Below the pieces are notes generated by a model, which saw only the letters and a program-made list of their open reading frames with translations, was not told the DNA's origin and ran no database searches. Both the position numbers and the translations under genes were made by a program. Below are positions 43,489 through 49,911 of a stretch of DNA of 64,000 bases, in pieces. The first letter of the stretch is position 1; each line of letters begins with the position of its first letter. Source of the DNA: Myxococcales bacterium (GTDB taxonomy: Bacteria; Myxococcota_A; Polyangia; Polyangiales; Polyangiaceae); contig JADJCA010000030.1 of assembly GCA_016703425.1 (NCBI GenBank), positions 186,001-250,000 on the forward strand. The letters are read 5' to 3'.

Positions 43489-43515
43489 TGAACGGAACCG
43501 GATGGAAACGCTTAA
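43489..43515 (-). promoter_or_regulatory. sigma-28-type promoter candidate for the receiver gene
   Basis: On the minus strand TTAA, 15 bases, TCCGTTCA. The -10-like element is identical to that of the receiver gene at 40050. The predicted start is about 43482, essentially at the ATG. Confidence 0.5.
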
Positions 43516-43530
43516 GCCAGGACCGGCGAT

Positions 43531-43911
43531 TCACCGGGCCTGCGGGACGGCCGTTCGCCAGGCCTCGTAGAGCGGCAAGAGCGGCTTGGTCGCCTCGTCG
43601 ACGAGCGCCGGATCTTGCTTCACGTTGGCGTCAATGAGGCGCGTCATGGCGAAGCCGTAGACGGCCTCGAGGTTCGCGCAGAGCTCGGGCGCCACGTCAT
43701 AGTTCAGGCCGGCGCAAAGCTCCTCGAGGATCGCGTGGGCGCGGCTGAGCTTCTCCCCGAAGAGCGCGCGATCGCCGACGGCGAGGGCTGCCTTGGCCTC
43801 CGCGGCGAAGCGAAAGAGCCCCTGATAGAGGAGCAGGAGCACGTCCCCCGGGCCCGAGGTCCGAACCTGGACTTGCTGGTACTTGGCCGCCGCTGCATTG
43901 TGTCTCGACAT
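43531..43911 (-). CDS. fliS: flagellar export chaperone FliS
   Basis: A 126-residue helical protein that binds flagellin C-termini in the cytoplasm before export. The N-terminus AAAKYQQVQVRTSGPGDVLL followed by LLYQGLFRFAAEAKAAL matches FliS. The region LNYDVAPELCANLEAVYGFA is also typical. It begins 8 bases after the fliD stop, the common fliD-fliS order. It serves the two flagellins encoded just upstream. Confidence 0.92.
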   Translation of the reverse strand: MSRHNAAAAKYQQVQVRTSGPGDVLLLLYQGLFRFAAEAKAALAVGDRALFGEKLSRAHAILEELCAGLNYDVAPELCANLEAVYGFAMTRLIDANVKQDPALVDEATKPLLPLYEAWRTAVPQAR

Positions 43912-43919
43912 CTTCTACC

Positions 43920-45272
43920 TCACCCGCCCTGCGAACCGCTGCCGCTCGAGCCTGCGCCGGCGGCGCTACCAGCCGACTGAAACCGCGAGACCGTGGCCTC
44001 GAGTGTGCTGAACTGCTTGCGCAGCATCGCCTCGTAGCTGTCGATGCGGCGCTGCATGGCGTCGACGCTGTCGTTCATGCGAGAGGCTTGCCGCTGGAGC
44101 GAGTCGATGCGCGCGCGCACCGGCGAGGTGGCGGTGCCGTTGAGCGCGTCGACGGCGACGCGGAGGGTCTCGAAGGCGCCCGTGCTGCCGAGCGTCGCGT
44201 CCTTCGTGAAGAGCTTCGCGACGGCCGTCGAGTCTTTGGAGAGGGCCGTAGCGAGCTTGGCCTCGTCGAAGCGCAACTGGCCGTCCTTCGTACTCGAGAT
44301 GCCCACGCTCATGAGCGTGTCGTAGGCGCCCGTCGTGCCCGTGACCTTGCTCCCGACGGTCCTCGCGATGCGCTCGACGACGCCGCGAAGCGTGGAGTCA
44401 CCGCTGAGTACGGCGTTGGACGCCTTCTGACCTCCGTAGCCGGCAGCCGATTGGCTCGCTTTCACGACGTCGTTGTAGGCGTTGATGAAGGTGGTGATCT
44501 TGTCTTTGAGCTTCGCCGCGTCGCTCGCGACCTCGATGGTGGCGGGCGTCGTCGTGGGCTTCGTGAGCGCCAGCGTGACGCCTTGAATCACGCCGGTCAC
44601 CTGGTTGGTGGGCCGCGTGATGGTGATGCCGTCGACCAGAAGCGACGCGTCTTGCGCCGCCTGCACGGTGTTGGCAGGCGTGGCCATGCCGAGCGCCGTG
44701 CCCGTCTCGGTGAAGGAGACGGCGTTGGCCGCGCCGGTGTCGAGGCCGCGGACGCCAAGGCGATAGTTGGTGCCGTCGTAGATAACGTTGGCCGCGACGC
44801 GAGCGCCGCTGGAGTTGATCTTGGCGGCGATGGCCGAGAGGGAATCGCCTGGGTCGATGGCGACGTCGACGGCGGCGCCGGCGCCCACCTGAATGGAGAG
44901 ATTCCCGGTCATCGACAGCGCGTCGGTGCCCGAGGCCTGAACGTCGCCGTAGGTCCGCTGCTCCTTTGCGACTTGCGTCACCGTGACCTCGTAGCGGCCC
45001 GGGGAGGCGCCGATGGTCGTGCTGGCGACGAGCGCTGTGTCGCTCGAGGTCACCGCCATGGCGGCGAAGCGCGTGGGGTCGGCGAGAGCGCCGGCCGCGT
45101 CCCTGAGGGCGGAGAGCTTGGTCGAGACCGCGGAGATGGTCTGCGACGCGGCCTGAACGTCGGACTGCTCTTTGAGCATCCGGTCGACGGGAATTCTCTC
45201 TGCCTTGACGAACGCCGAAATGATCGCGTTCGTGTCGAGGCCAGTTGCGAATCCGCCGAACGTGATGGGCAT
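43920..45272 (-). CDS. fliD: flagellar cap protein FliD (HAP2)
   Basis: Caps the filament tip and helps insert flagellin subunits. The 450-residue protein begins MPITFGGFATGLDTNAIISA, the conserved FliD N-terminus (xFGGLxSGLDT-like). An alpha-helical segment follows (VKAERIPVDRMLKEQSDVQA), then the beta-rich central domains (INSSGARVAANVIYDGTNYR, GLDTGAANAVSFTETG), and a C-terminal coiled coil (LQRQASRMNDSVDAMQRRID). The open frame continues upstream to 45407 across a 14-base tandem repeat but has no homology there; ATG 45272 is the start. fliS follows after 8 bases. Confidence 0.92.
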   Translation of the reverse strand: MPITFGGFATGLDTNAIISAFVKAERIPVDRMLKEQSDVQAASQTISAVSTKLSALRDAAGALADPTRFAAMAVTSSDTALVASTTIGASPGRYEVTVTQVAKEQRTYGDVQASGTDALSMTGNLSIQVGAGAAVDVAIDPGDSLSAIAAKINSSGARVAANVIYDGTNYRLGVRGLDTGAANAVSFTETGTALGMATPANTVQAAQDASLLVDGITITRPTNQVTGVIQGVTLALTKPTTTPATIEVASDAAKLKDKITTFINAYNDVVKASQSAAGYGGQKASNAVLSGDSTLRGVVERIARTVGSKVTGTTGAYDTLMSVGISSTKDGQLRFDEAKLATALSKDSTAVAKLFTKDATLGSTGAFETLRVAVDALNGTATSPVRARIDSLQRQASRMNDSVDAMQRRIDSYEAMLRKQFSTLEATVSRFQSAGSAAGAGSSGSGSQGG

Positions 45273-45350
45273 GAGCGGTACTCCGAGGGAAGCACGCCCC
45301 GTGCCGCCGCCATGGGATGGGCCCGCGGGGGCGGGGAGGTGCGTCCGGCG

Positions 45351-45405
45351 AGGGCAGGTTTGGCAGGGCAGGTTTGGCAGGGCAGGTTTGGCAGGGCAGG
45401 TTGGC
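45351..45405. repeat. 14-bp tandem repeat upstream of fliD
   Basis: Three exact copies of AGGGCAGGTTTGGC (45351-45392) and a fourth that lacks one T (45393-45405). The repeat lies 79-133 bases upstream of the fliD start, between fliD and the hairpin after the left flagellin gene. The 13-base last copy suggests slippage or a one-base error. Confidence 0.85.
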
Positions 45406-45472
45406 AACCCGGGATCCCGCCGCGCCGCTTCGGGCGGGCGATGGCCCCAGGCCCGAAACCGGACGAAACGTG

Positions 45473-45498
45473 GCGACGCGGGAGACGTCCCGCGTCGC
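45473..45498 (-). terminator. hairpin after the left flagellin gene
   Basis: Arms GCGACGCGGG (45473-45482) and CCCGCGTCGC (45489-45498) are perfectly complementary, with loop AGACGT. It starts 7 bases beyond the flagellin stop (45506) on the minus strand, where a terminator is expected; a short CGTTT follows. Confidence 0.6.
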
Positions 45499-45505
45499 CT
45501 ACCTA

Positions 45506-46333
45506 TCAGCCCTTGAGGAGGCTAAGCGCGAGCTGAGGAGACTGGTTCGCTTGCGTGAGGACGGAGATCCCGGCCTGGCTGAGCACTTGGTACTTGGCCA
45601 TGTTGGCGGTCTCCGTGGCGACGTCGACGTCGCGGATGCGGCCGAGCGAGGCGGACATGTTGGAGCGTTGCGACTGGAGGTTCGAGACAGCGCCCTGCAG
45701 CTGGTTGATGGCGCTACCGAAGCCGGTGCGGACGGTGCTGAGGGCCTGAAGGCCGGCGTCGAGCGCGGTCAGCGCCGCTTGGGCGTTGGCGAAGTTCGTG
45801 ACGTCGATGCCGGTTACGCCGAGCTCCGTCGCGTCAACGCCGCCGATGGCGATGGTGATGCGGTCGTCGGAGGTCGTGTTGATTCCGACCTGGAAATCGA
45901 CCGTTCCGGCGGCCCCCGCGAGGAGGTTCGTGCCGTTGAAGGTGGTGACGTTCGCGATGCGGTCGATCTCGCCGAGCGACGCCTGGAATTCCGTGTCGAG
46001 GTTGACGCGGTCGGCCGCCGTGAGGTCGCCGTTGGAAGACTGCACCGCGAGCTCACGCATGCGGACGAGGAGTGAGGCGACCTGCGACGCGGCGCCATCG
46101 GCCACTTGCGCCATGCTGATGCCGTCGTTCGAGTTGCGCTCGGCGACCGCGAAGGAGCGAATCTGCGCGTTCATGCTCTCGGCGATGCCGAGGCCGGCCG
46201 CGTCGTCGGCCGCGCTGTTGATGCGGTAGCCGCTCGACAGACGCGCGAAGGTCGTCTGCATCATGTTCTGCGTCGAGGCGAGGTTGTTCTGCGCGATCAT
46301 CGACGCGTAGTTGGTTTGGACGTAAAGGGCCAT
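45506..46333 (-). CDS. fliC: flagellin (left copy)
   Basis: A 275-residue flagellin, short for the family because only the conserved terminal D0/D1 helices and a small central region are present. N-terminus MALYVQTNYASMIAQNNLAS ... RLSSGYRINSAADDAAGLGI, C-terminus GRIRDVDVATETANMAKYQV ... QAGISVLTQANQSPQLALSL. The middle (about 130-190) has the ANVTTFNGTNLLAG segment and little else, so the filament surface would be simple. It is a close paralogue of the upstream copy. A sigma-28-type promoter (46381-46407) and a conserved 14-base element (46428-46441) precede it. Confidence 0.95.
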   Translation of the reverse strand: MALYVQTNYASMIAQNNLASTQNMMQTTFARLSSGYRINSAADDAAGLGIAESMNAQIRSFAVAERNSNDGISMAQVADGAASQVASLLVRMRELAVQSSNGDLTAADRVNLDTEFQASLGEIDRIANVTTFNGTNLLAGAAGTVDFQVGINTTSDDRITIAIGGVDATELGVTGIDVTNFANAQAALTALDAGLQALSTVRTGFGSAINQLQGAVSNLQSQRSNMSASLGRIRDVDVATETANMAKYQVLSQAGISVLTQANQSPQLALSLLKG

Positions 46334-46380
46334 GGTGAATCTCCTGTCTCCTGGCGGTGGGCTTCACCGCTCACAAGGGC

Positions 46381-46407
46381 GGAACGGAGGCCGGAGAGAT
46401 TCCTTTA
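46381..46407 (-). promoter_or_regulatory. sigma-28 promoter of the left flagellin gene
   Basis: On the minus strand TAAA, 15 bases, TCCGTTCC. The -35 element equals the enterobacterial sigma-28 TAAA and the spacer is canonical; the -10 element departs from GCCGATAA toward NCCGTTC, as in the other promoters here. The predicted start is near 46373, giving a leader of about 40 bases. Confidence 0.6.
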
Positions 46408-46427
46408 GGCTGCTTCACGCGATGGCA

Positions 46428-46441
46428 CGCGAACGTTGTCG
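46428..46441 (-). promoter_or_regulatory. conserved 14-base element upstream of flagellin (left copy)
   Basis: The minus-strand sequence CGACAACGTTCGCG is identical to one upstream of the other flagellin gene (47634-47647). It contains the palindrome AACGTT flanked by near-symmetric bases, as in a regulator binding site. It lies 20 bases upstream of the -35 element here, compared with 8 at the other gene, a difference of about one helical turn. Confidence 0.5.
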
Positions 46442-46611
46442 GAGCGCCGAAGACCTGACGCTTTCGTCGGTCGCATGACGCTCGCGTCGAAAGCCCGACG
46501 GTCGCTTCGCGATGCCCGTCTCTTGCGCTGCTCGCTAGCACCTTGCCTAGCGCCTCTCCGGCTCCGCCCTTCGTCGCGTCTCGCATCGCGTCTCGCGGTG
46601 CGTTCTCGCGC

Positions 46612-46634
46612 GCCCCGCCGCGAGGCGGCGGGGC
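46612..46634 (-). terminator. perfect 10-bp hairpin after the right flagellin gene
   Basis: Arms GCCCCGCCGC (46612-46621) and GCGGCGGGGC (46625-46634) with loop GAG, 49 bases beyond the stop of the right flagellin gene. The 350-base gap 46334-46683 therefore holds, from left to right, the leader and promoter of the left flagellin, the conserved element, a stretch of repeated GTCTCGC-like bases (about 46576-46606) and this hairpin; I see no gene in it. Confidence 0.6.
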
Positions 46635-46683
46635 ATTCGATGACGAGGCTTAGGAGAGACCAGAGAGGGAGCCCGAGGAGGGC

Positions 46684-47511
46684 TCAGCCGCGGAGGAGGC
46701 TCAGGGCGAGCTGCGGCGACTGGTTCGCTTGCGAGAGGACCGAGATGCCCGCCTGGCTCAACACTTGCTGCTTTGCGAGGTTGGCGGTCTCCGACGCGAC
46801 GTCCACGTCGCGGATGCGACCGAGTGACGCAGACATGTTGGCTTTCGTCGATTGGAGGTTCGAGACGGCTCCTTGGAGCTGGTTGATCGCGGCACCGAAG
46901 CCGGCGCGAACGGTGCTGAGGTTCTGGATGCCCGTGTCGAGCGCCGTGATGGCGGCCTGCGAGTTGGCGAAGTTCGTCACGTCGAGGCCGTTGACGCCGA
47001 GCTCGGTCGTGTCCGCGCCGTTGAAGCTCACGGTGATGCGGTCGTCGCTGCTCGTCCCGATGCCGACCTGGAAGTCGACGGTGGCGGCGGCGCCGGCCAG
47101 GAGGTTGGTGCCGTTGAACGACGTGACGTTGCCGATGCGGTCGATTTCACCCGACAGCGCCTGGAACTCCGTGTCGAGGTTCGAGCGGTCGTTGGTGCTC
47201 AAGTCACCGTTCGACGACTGGACCGCGAGCTCGCGCATACGGCCCAAGATGTTGGAGATTTGCCCCGCGGCACCGTCTGCCACCTGCGCCATGCTGACGC
47301 CGTCGTTGGCGTTGCGCTCGGCCACGGCGTAGGAGCGAACCTGCGCGTTGAAGCTCTCGGCGATGCCGAGGCCGGCCGCGTCGTCGGCGGCGCCGTTGAT
47401 ACGGAAGCCGCTCGCGAGGCGCGCGAACGTGGTCTGCATTTGGGTCTGCGTGCTCGACAGGTTCGTCTGAGCCACCATCGAGGAGTAGTTGGTCTGAATA
47501 TAAAGGGCCAC
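46684..47511 (-). CDS. fliC: flagellin (right copy)
   Basis: A 275-residue flagellin with the same layout and length as the left copy: MALYIQTNYSSMVAQTNLSS ... RLASGFRINGAADDAAGLGI at the N-terminus and GRIRDVDVASETANLAKQQV ... SVLSQANQSPQLALSLLRG at the end. The central region (FNGTNLLAGAAATVDFQVGI) is again minimal. Sequence differences are spread along the protein, so this is an old duplication and not a recent copy or assembly artefact. A sigma-28-type promoter (47599-47625) and the shared 14-base element precede it. Either may be the major subunit. Confidence 0.95.
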   Translation of the reverse strand: MALYIQTNYSSMVAQTNLSSTQTQMQTTFARLASGFRINGAADDAAGLGIAESFNAQVRSYAVAERNANDGVSMAQVADGAAGQISNILGRMRELAVQSSNGDLSTNDRSNLDTEFQALSGEIDRIGNVTSFNGTNLLAGAAATVDFQVGIGTSSDDRITVSFNGADTTELGVNGLDVTNFANSQAAITALDTGIQNLSTVRAGFGAAINQLQGAVSNLQSTKANMSASLGRIRDVDVASETANLAKQQVLSQAGISVLSQANQSPQLALSLLRG

Positions 47512-47598
47512 GGTTTGTCTCCTTGGCAGAGTGACGCTCGCTTGATGCGAGCGGGGACGGGGGTCTCGATCCCGGCCTCACTGCCTCGTCACTGGTAT

Positions 47599-47625
47599 CG
47601 AACGGCGACGAACGGCCGGCCTTGA
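47599..47625 (-). promoter_or_regulatory. sigma-28 promoter of the right flagellin gene
   Basis: On the minus strand TCAA, 15 bases, GCCGTTCG. The spacer is exactly that of the left flagellin promoter. The predicted start is near 47591, giving a leader of about 80 bases. Confidence 0.55.
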
Positions 47626-47633
47626 GGGCGCGG

Positions 47634-47647
47634 CGCGAACGTTGTCG
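47634..47647 (-). promoter_or_regulatory. conserved 14-base element upstream of flagellin (right copy)
   Basis: CGACAACGTTCGCG on the minus strand, identical over all 14 bases to the element at 46428-46441. Here it lies 8 bases upstream of the -35 element. Confidence 0.5.
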
Positions 47648-47709
47648 CGATTTCAATGAAGTAGGAGATGTGGTGTGGCGTGGCTTGTCGCGCTACGTAG
47701 CGCGGTCGC

Positions 47710-48447
47710 TCATGTCGATTCGTCATCCTCCAGTGGACTTGCCACTCGTGCGAGGGGGGCGGCGGTGATCGCGTCGATGAAGCGGTCGAGCGACGCCGTC
47801 GTTGGCAAGGAAGACATCGAGGTCGATAGGTCGAACATCGTCGAACTCGAGAGGTCGTGCCCGCCGTGGCTGGGAGCAGAACCGCTCGCGTTCGCGATGG
47901 CCGAAGCTCCACCCAGCTCGCCTACGATACGCGAGAGACCTGTCGCGTATTCGGAGACGGGCGCCGTGTAGTAGCCCTTGTTGTGAAGCTCTCTTGCGTA
48001 ACCGTGCACATCGCCGACGGCGGCGCGCTCGAGCGCGCTGCCGTAGCGACCTTGGAGGAGCGAGACGAAGTCCCGTGCTCCATCGTCGAGACTCCGATAG
48101 GAGCGGAAGCCGTCTTTGAGGTGGACCGACTCGCCGTTGATGACCTCGCGTGTCATGGAACGGAACGTCTCGCCGCTGGCCGACGTCCCCTTGATGCCTC
48201 CGAAGTTGAAGTTGAACATCTGCTCGCCGCGGCCCGTTTCGAGGCCGGCTTGCGCAGTCATGGTGTCGAGCAACGGCGGCGAGGCGTCGCGGCCCGTGAG
48301 CGAACGGTAGGCGCGGCCGATGGCGGCCTTCATCTCCGGCATCGTGGCGCGCGTGCGCGTCGTCTCCACCTCGCGCGAGACAGCGCGGCGACCTTCCGGC
48401 TTTTCTGCCGGCGCCACGCTGGTCGTGCTGAGCGGGGAGATGCGCAT
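47710..48447 (-). CDS. flgJ: FlgJ-like flagellar muramidase (glucosaminidase domain)
   Basis: A 245-residue protein with a glucosaminidase-type (GH73) domain at about 38-170: MTAQAGLETGRGEQMFNFNF, then NFGGIKG, FRSYRSLDDGARDFVSLLQG and KGYYTAPVSEYATGLSRI. The first glutamate of the AGLETGRG segment matches the catalytic position of FlgJ-type enzymes, which cut peptidoglycan so that the rod can pass. The FlgJ rod-cap domain that normally precedes it is replaced by a short charged N-terminus, so this is a single-domain form. The C-terminal 75 residues are Ser/Ala-rich. It lies 2 bases after flgF, in the last part of the export operon. Confidence 0.82.
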   Translation of the reverse strand: MRISPLSTTSVAPAEKPEGRRAVSREVETTRTRATMPEMKAAIGRAYRSLTGRDASPPLLDTMTAQAGLETGRGEQMFNFNFGGIKGTSASGETFRSMTREVINGESVHLKDGFRSYRSLDDGARDFVSLLQGRYGSALERAAVGDVHGYARELHNKGYYTAPVSEYATGLSRIVGELGGASAIANASGSAPSHGGHDLSSSTMFDLSTSMSSLPTTASLDRFIDAITAAPLARVASPLEDDEST

Positions 48448-48449
48448 GA

Positions 48450-49184
48450 TCAGGCTCCAGGAACGGTGGAAACGAGGCGCTTGTCGGCGTCGCGGAAGGT
48501 GTCGATGGCCCGCTGGAAGGCTTCGAAGACTCGGTTCGCGCTGACGAGGTCGGTCATGGCCGAGACGGTCTCGGTGTTCGACTGCTCAACGGCGCCCACC
48601 TGGAGCGAGCTCGGCTGCGTGATGGGGGCGCCCGAGGCGGCGGTTGCGGCGAGGACGGTCCCGCCCTCTCGGGAGAGGCTCCGAGCGTCCTGGAAGGACA
48701 CAACCTTGAGGCGACCGACGCTCGCGCCGTCCTGCATGCCGTCGCCGTCTGCCGAGAGCGTCACGGCGCCGCCTTCCGGCGCCGCGTTGATGGGGCGGCC
48801 GTTCTCACCGAGCACCGGCAAGGCACCGGAGCGCAGTGAGCCGCCGGGGCCGATGTCGAGGTGCACGGCGCGTGTGTAGCGCTCTCCTTGAGGCGTGTTC
48901 ACGGCGAGGTAGTTTCCTGCCGGCAAGACGCCGTCGAGGGAGCGGTTGGTGACGGCGATGGCGCCCGGCGACATGTCGAGTGAGGTCTGCGACATCTGCG
49001 CGTAGCGGGCCGGCGTGGCGACGCCCGCGCTGGCCGTGGCTTGCCCGCGGAGCACCTCGGCGAAGACGGCGCGCGTGCGCTGGTAGCCAGGCAAGGACGC
49101 GTTGGCGAGGTTTTGCGCCGTCGTGTCGAGCGACTGCTCTTGCGCGACGGCGCCGCTCAGGGCGACGTAAATCCCGTTCGACAT
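48450..49184 (-). CDS. flgF: flagellar rod/hook basal-body protein FlgF
   Basis: A 244-residue axial protein with the N-terminal flagellar rod motif IYVALSGAVAQEQSLDTTAQ/NLANASLPGYQRTRAVF and the C-terminal motif GAVEQSNTETVSAMTDLVSA ... NRVFEAFQRAIDTFRDADKR. The family is FlgF/FlgG; the divergent N-terminus MSNGIYVALSGA and short length fit FlgF better, a proximal rod component. ATG 49184 is 1 base from the fliA stop (49186). flgJ-like follows after 2 bases. Confidence 0.85.
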   Translation of the reverse strand: MSNGIYVALSGAVAQEQSLDTTAQNLANASLPGYQRTRAVFAEVLRGQATASAGVATPARYAQMSQTSLDMSPGAIAVTNRSLDGVLPAGNYLAVNTPQGERYTRAVHLDIGPGGSLRSGALPVLGENGRPINAAPEGGAVTLSADGDGMQDGASVGRLKVVSFQDARSLSREGGTVLAATAASGAPITQPSSLQVGAVEQSNTETVSAMTDLVSANRVFEAFQRAIDTFRDADKRLVSTVPGA

Positions 49185-49185
49185 G

Positions 49186-49911
49186 TCACTCTCCTCCCAC
49201 CGAGGCGCGAAGCCTGTGGATGGCCTCCGCGTGCAGTTGGCAGACGCGCGCTTCGCTGACGCCGAGGACGGCGCCGATCTCGCGCATGGTGCACTCCTCT
49301 TGGTAGTAGAGGGCGAGGATCTGCTGGAGTCGCGGCGGCAGGGTCTCGATGGCGCCGGTGACGGCGTCGAGGAGGTTCTTGCGAACCACGAGGTCGTCGG
49401 CGCCCTCCTGCGCGTCGGCGACCTCCATTTGGTCGACGTCGAGGACCTCGAGGCGCGCCATGCCGTGTTCGCCAACGCGCGAGAGGAGCTGCCGGTAGGC
49501 GTCGACGGTCACGCCCATGGCCTCGGCGATTTCATGCTCCTCGGGAGCGCGGCCGAGCTTCTGGCTCAAGGTGGCGATGGACTTGGTGACGTTGCGCGAG
49601 ATGGCGCGCACGCTGCGCGTCGTCGGGTCGAGGCTGCGGAGGAAGTCGAGCATCGCGCCGCGCACGCGGTAGGAGGCGTAGGCCTCGAACTCCTCCTCGC
49701 TCATGTTGCCGTCGGCGCGCTGAAACGCCTCGACCAGGCCGAGCCAGCCGTAGCTCACGAGGTCCGCGACGGTGATGTGCGCCGGAACCTTGCGCGCCAA
49801 GCGCATGGCCGTTCGCCGAACGAGCGGGAGAAACTTCTCGTATTCGGCGACCGACAGCGTGCGCTTCGCGCGCGCCTCGGCCCGGTTCATGTCCAAGCTG
49901 GAATGGCTCAT
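49186..49911 (-). CDS. fliA: flagellar sigma factor FliA (sigma-28)
   Basis: A 241-residue sigma factor of the FliA/WhiG class, which directs RNA polymerase to late flagellar and chemotaxis promoters. Region 2: YEKFLPLVRRTAMRLARKVP, VADLVSYGWLGLVEAFQRAD, EAYASYRVRGAMLDFLRSLD. Region 4: LPPRLQQILALYYQEECTMR and EIGAVLGVSEARVCQLHAEA. It overlaps the flhF stop by 4 bases. The THAA-N15-NCCGTTC promoters in this window are probably its targets. flgF begins after 1 base. Confidence 0.92.
   Translation of the reverse strand: MSHSSLDMNRAEARAKRTLSVAEYEKFLPLVRRTAMRLARKVPAHITVADLVSYGWLGLVEAFQRADGNMSEEEFEAYASYRVRGAMLDFLRSLDPTTRSVRAISRNVTKSIATLSQKLGRAPEEHEIAEAMGVTVDAYRQLLSRVGEHGMARLEVLDVDQMEVADAQEGADDLVVRKNLLDAVTGAIETLPPRLQQILALYYQEECTMREIGAVLGVSEARVCQLHAEAIHRLRASVGGE

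Noticed and set aside
45273..45407. N-terminal extension of FliD through the tandem repeat
   Set aside because: Repetitive Pro/Cys/Ala sequence before the conserved MPITFGGFATGLDT start; no FliD has such a leader.
46423..46440. TGGCACGCGAACGTTGT as a sigma-54 promoter
   Set aside because: The -12 GC is absent and the site faces away from the flagellin gene; part of it is the conserved 14-base element instead.
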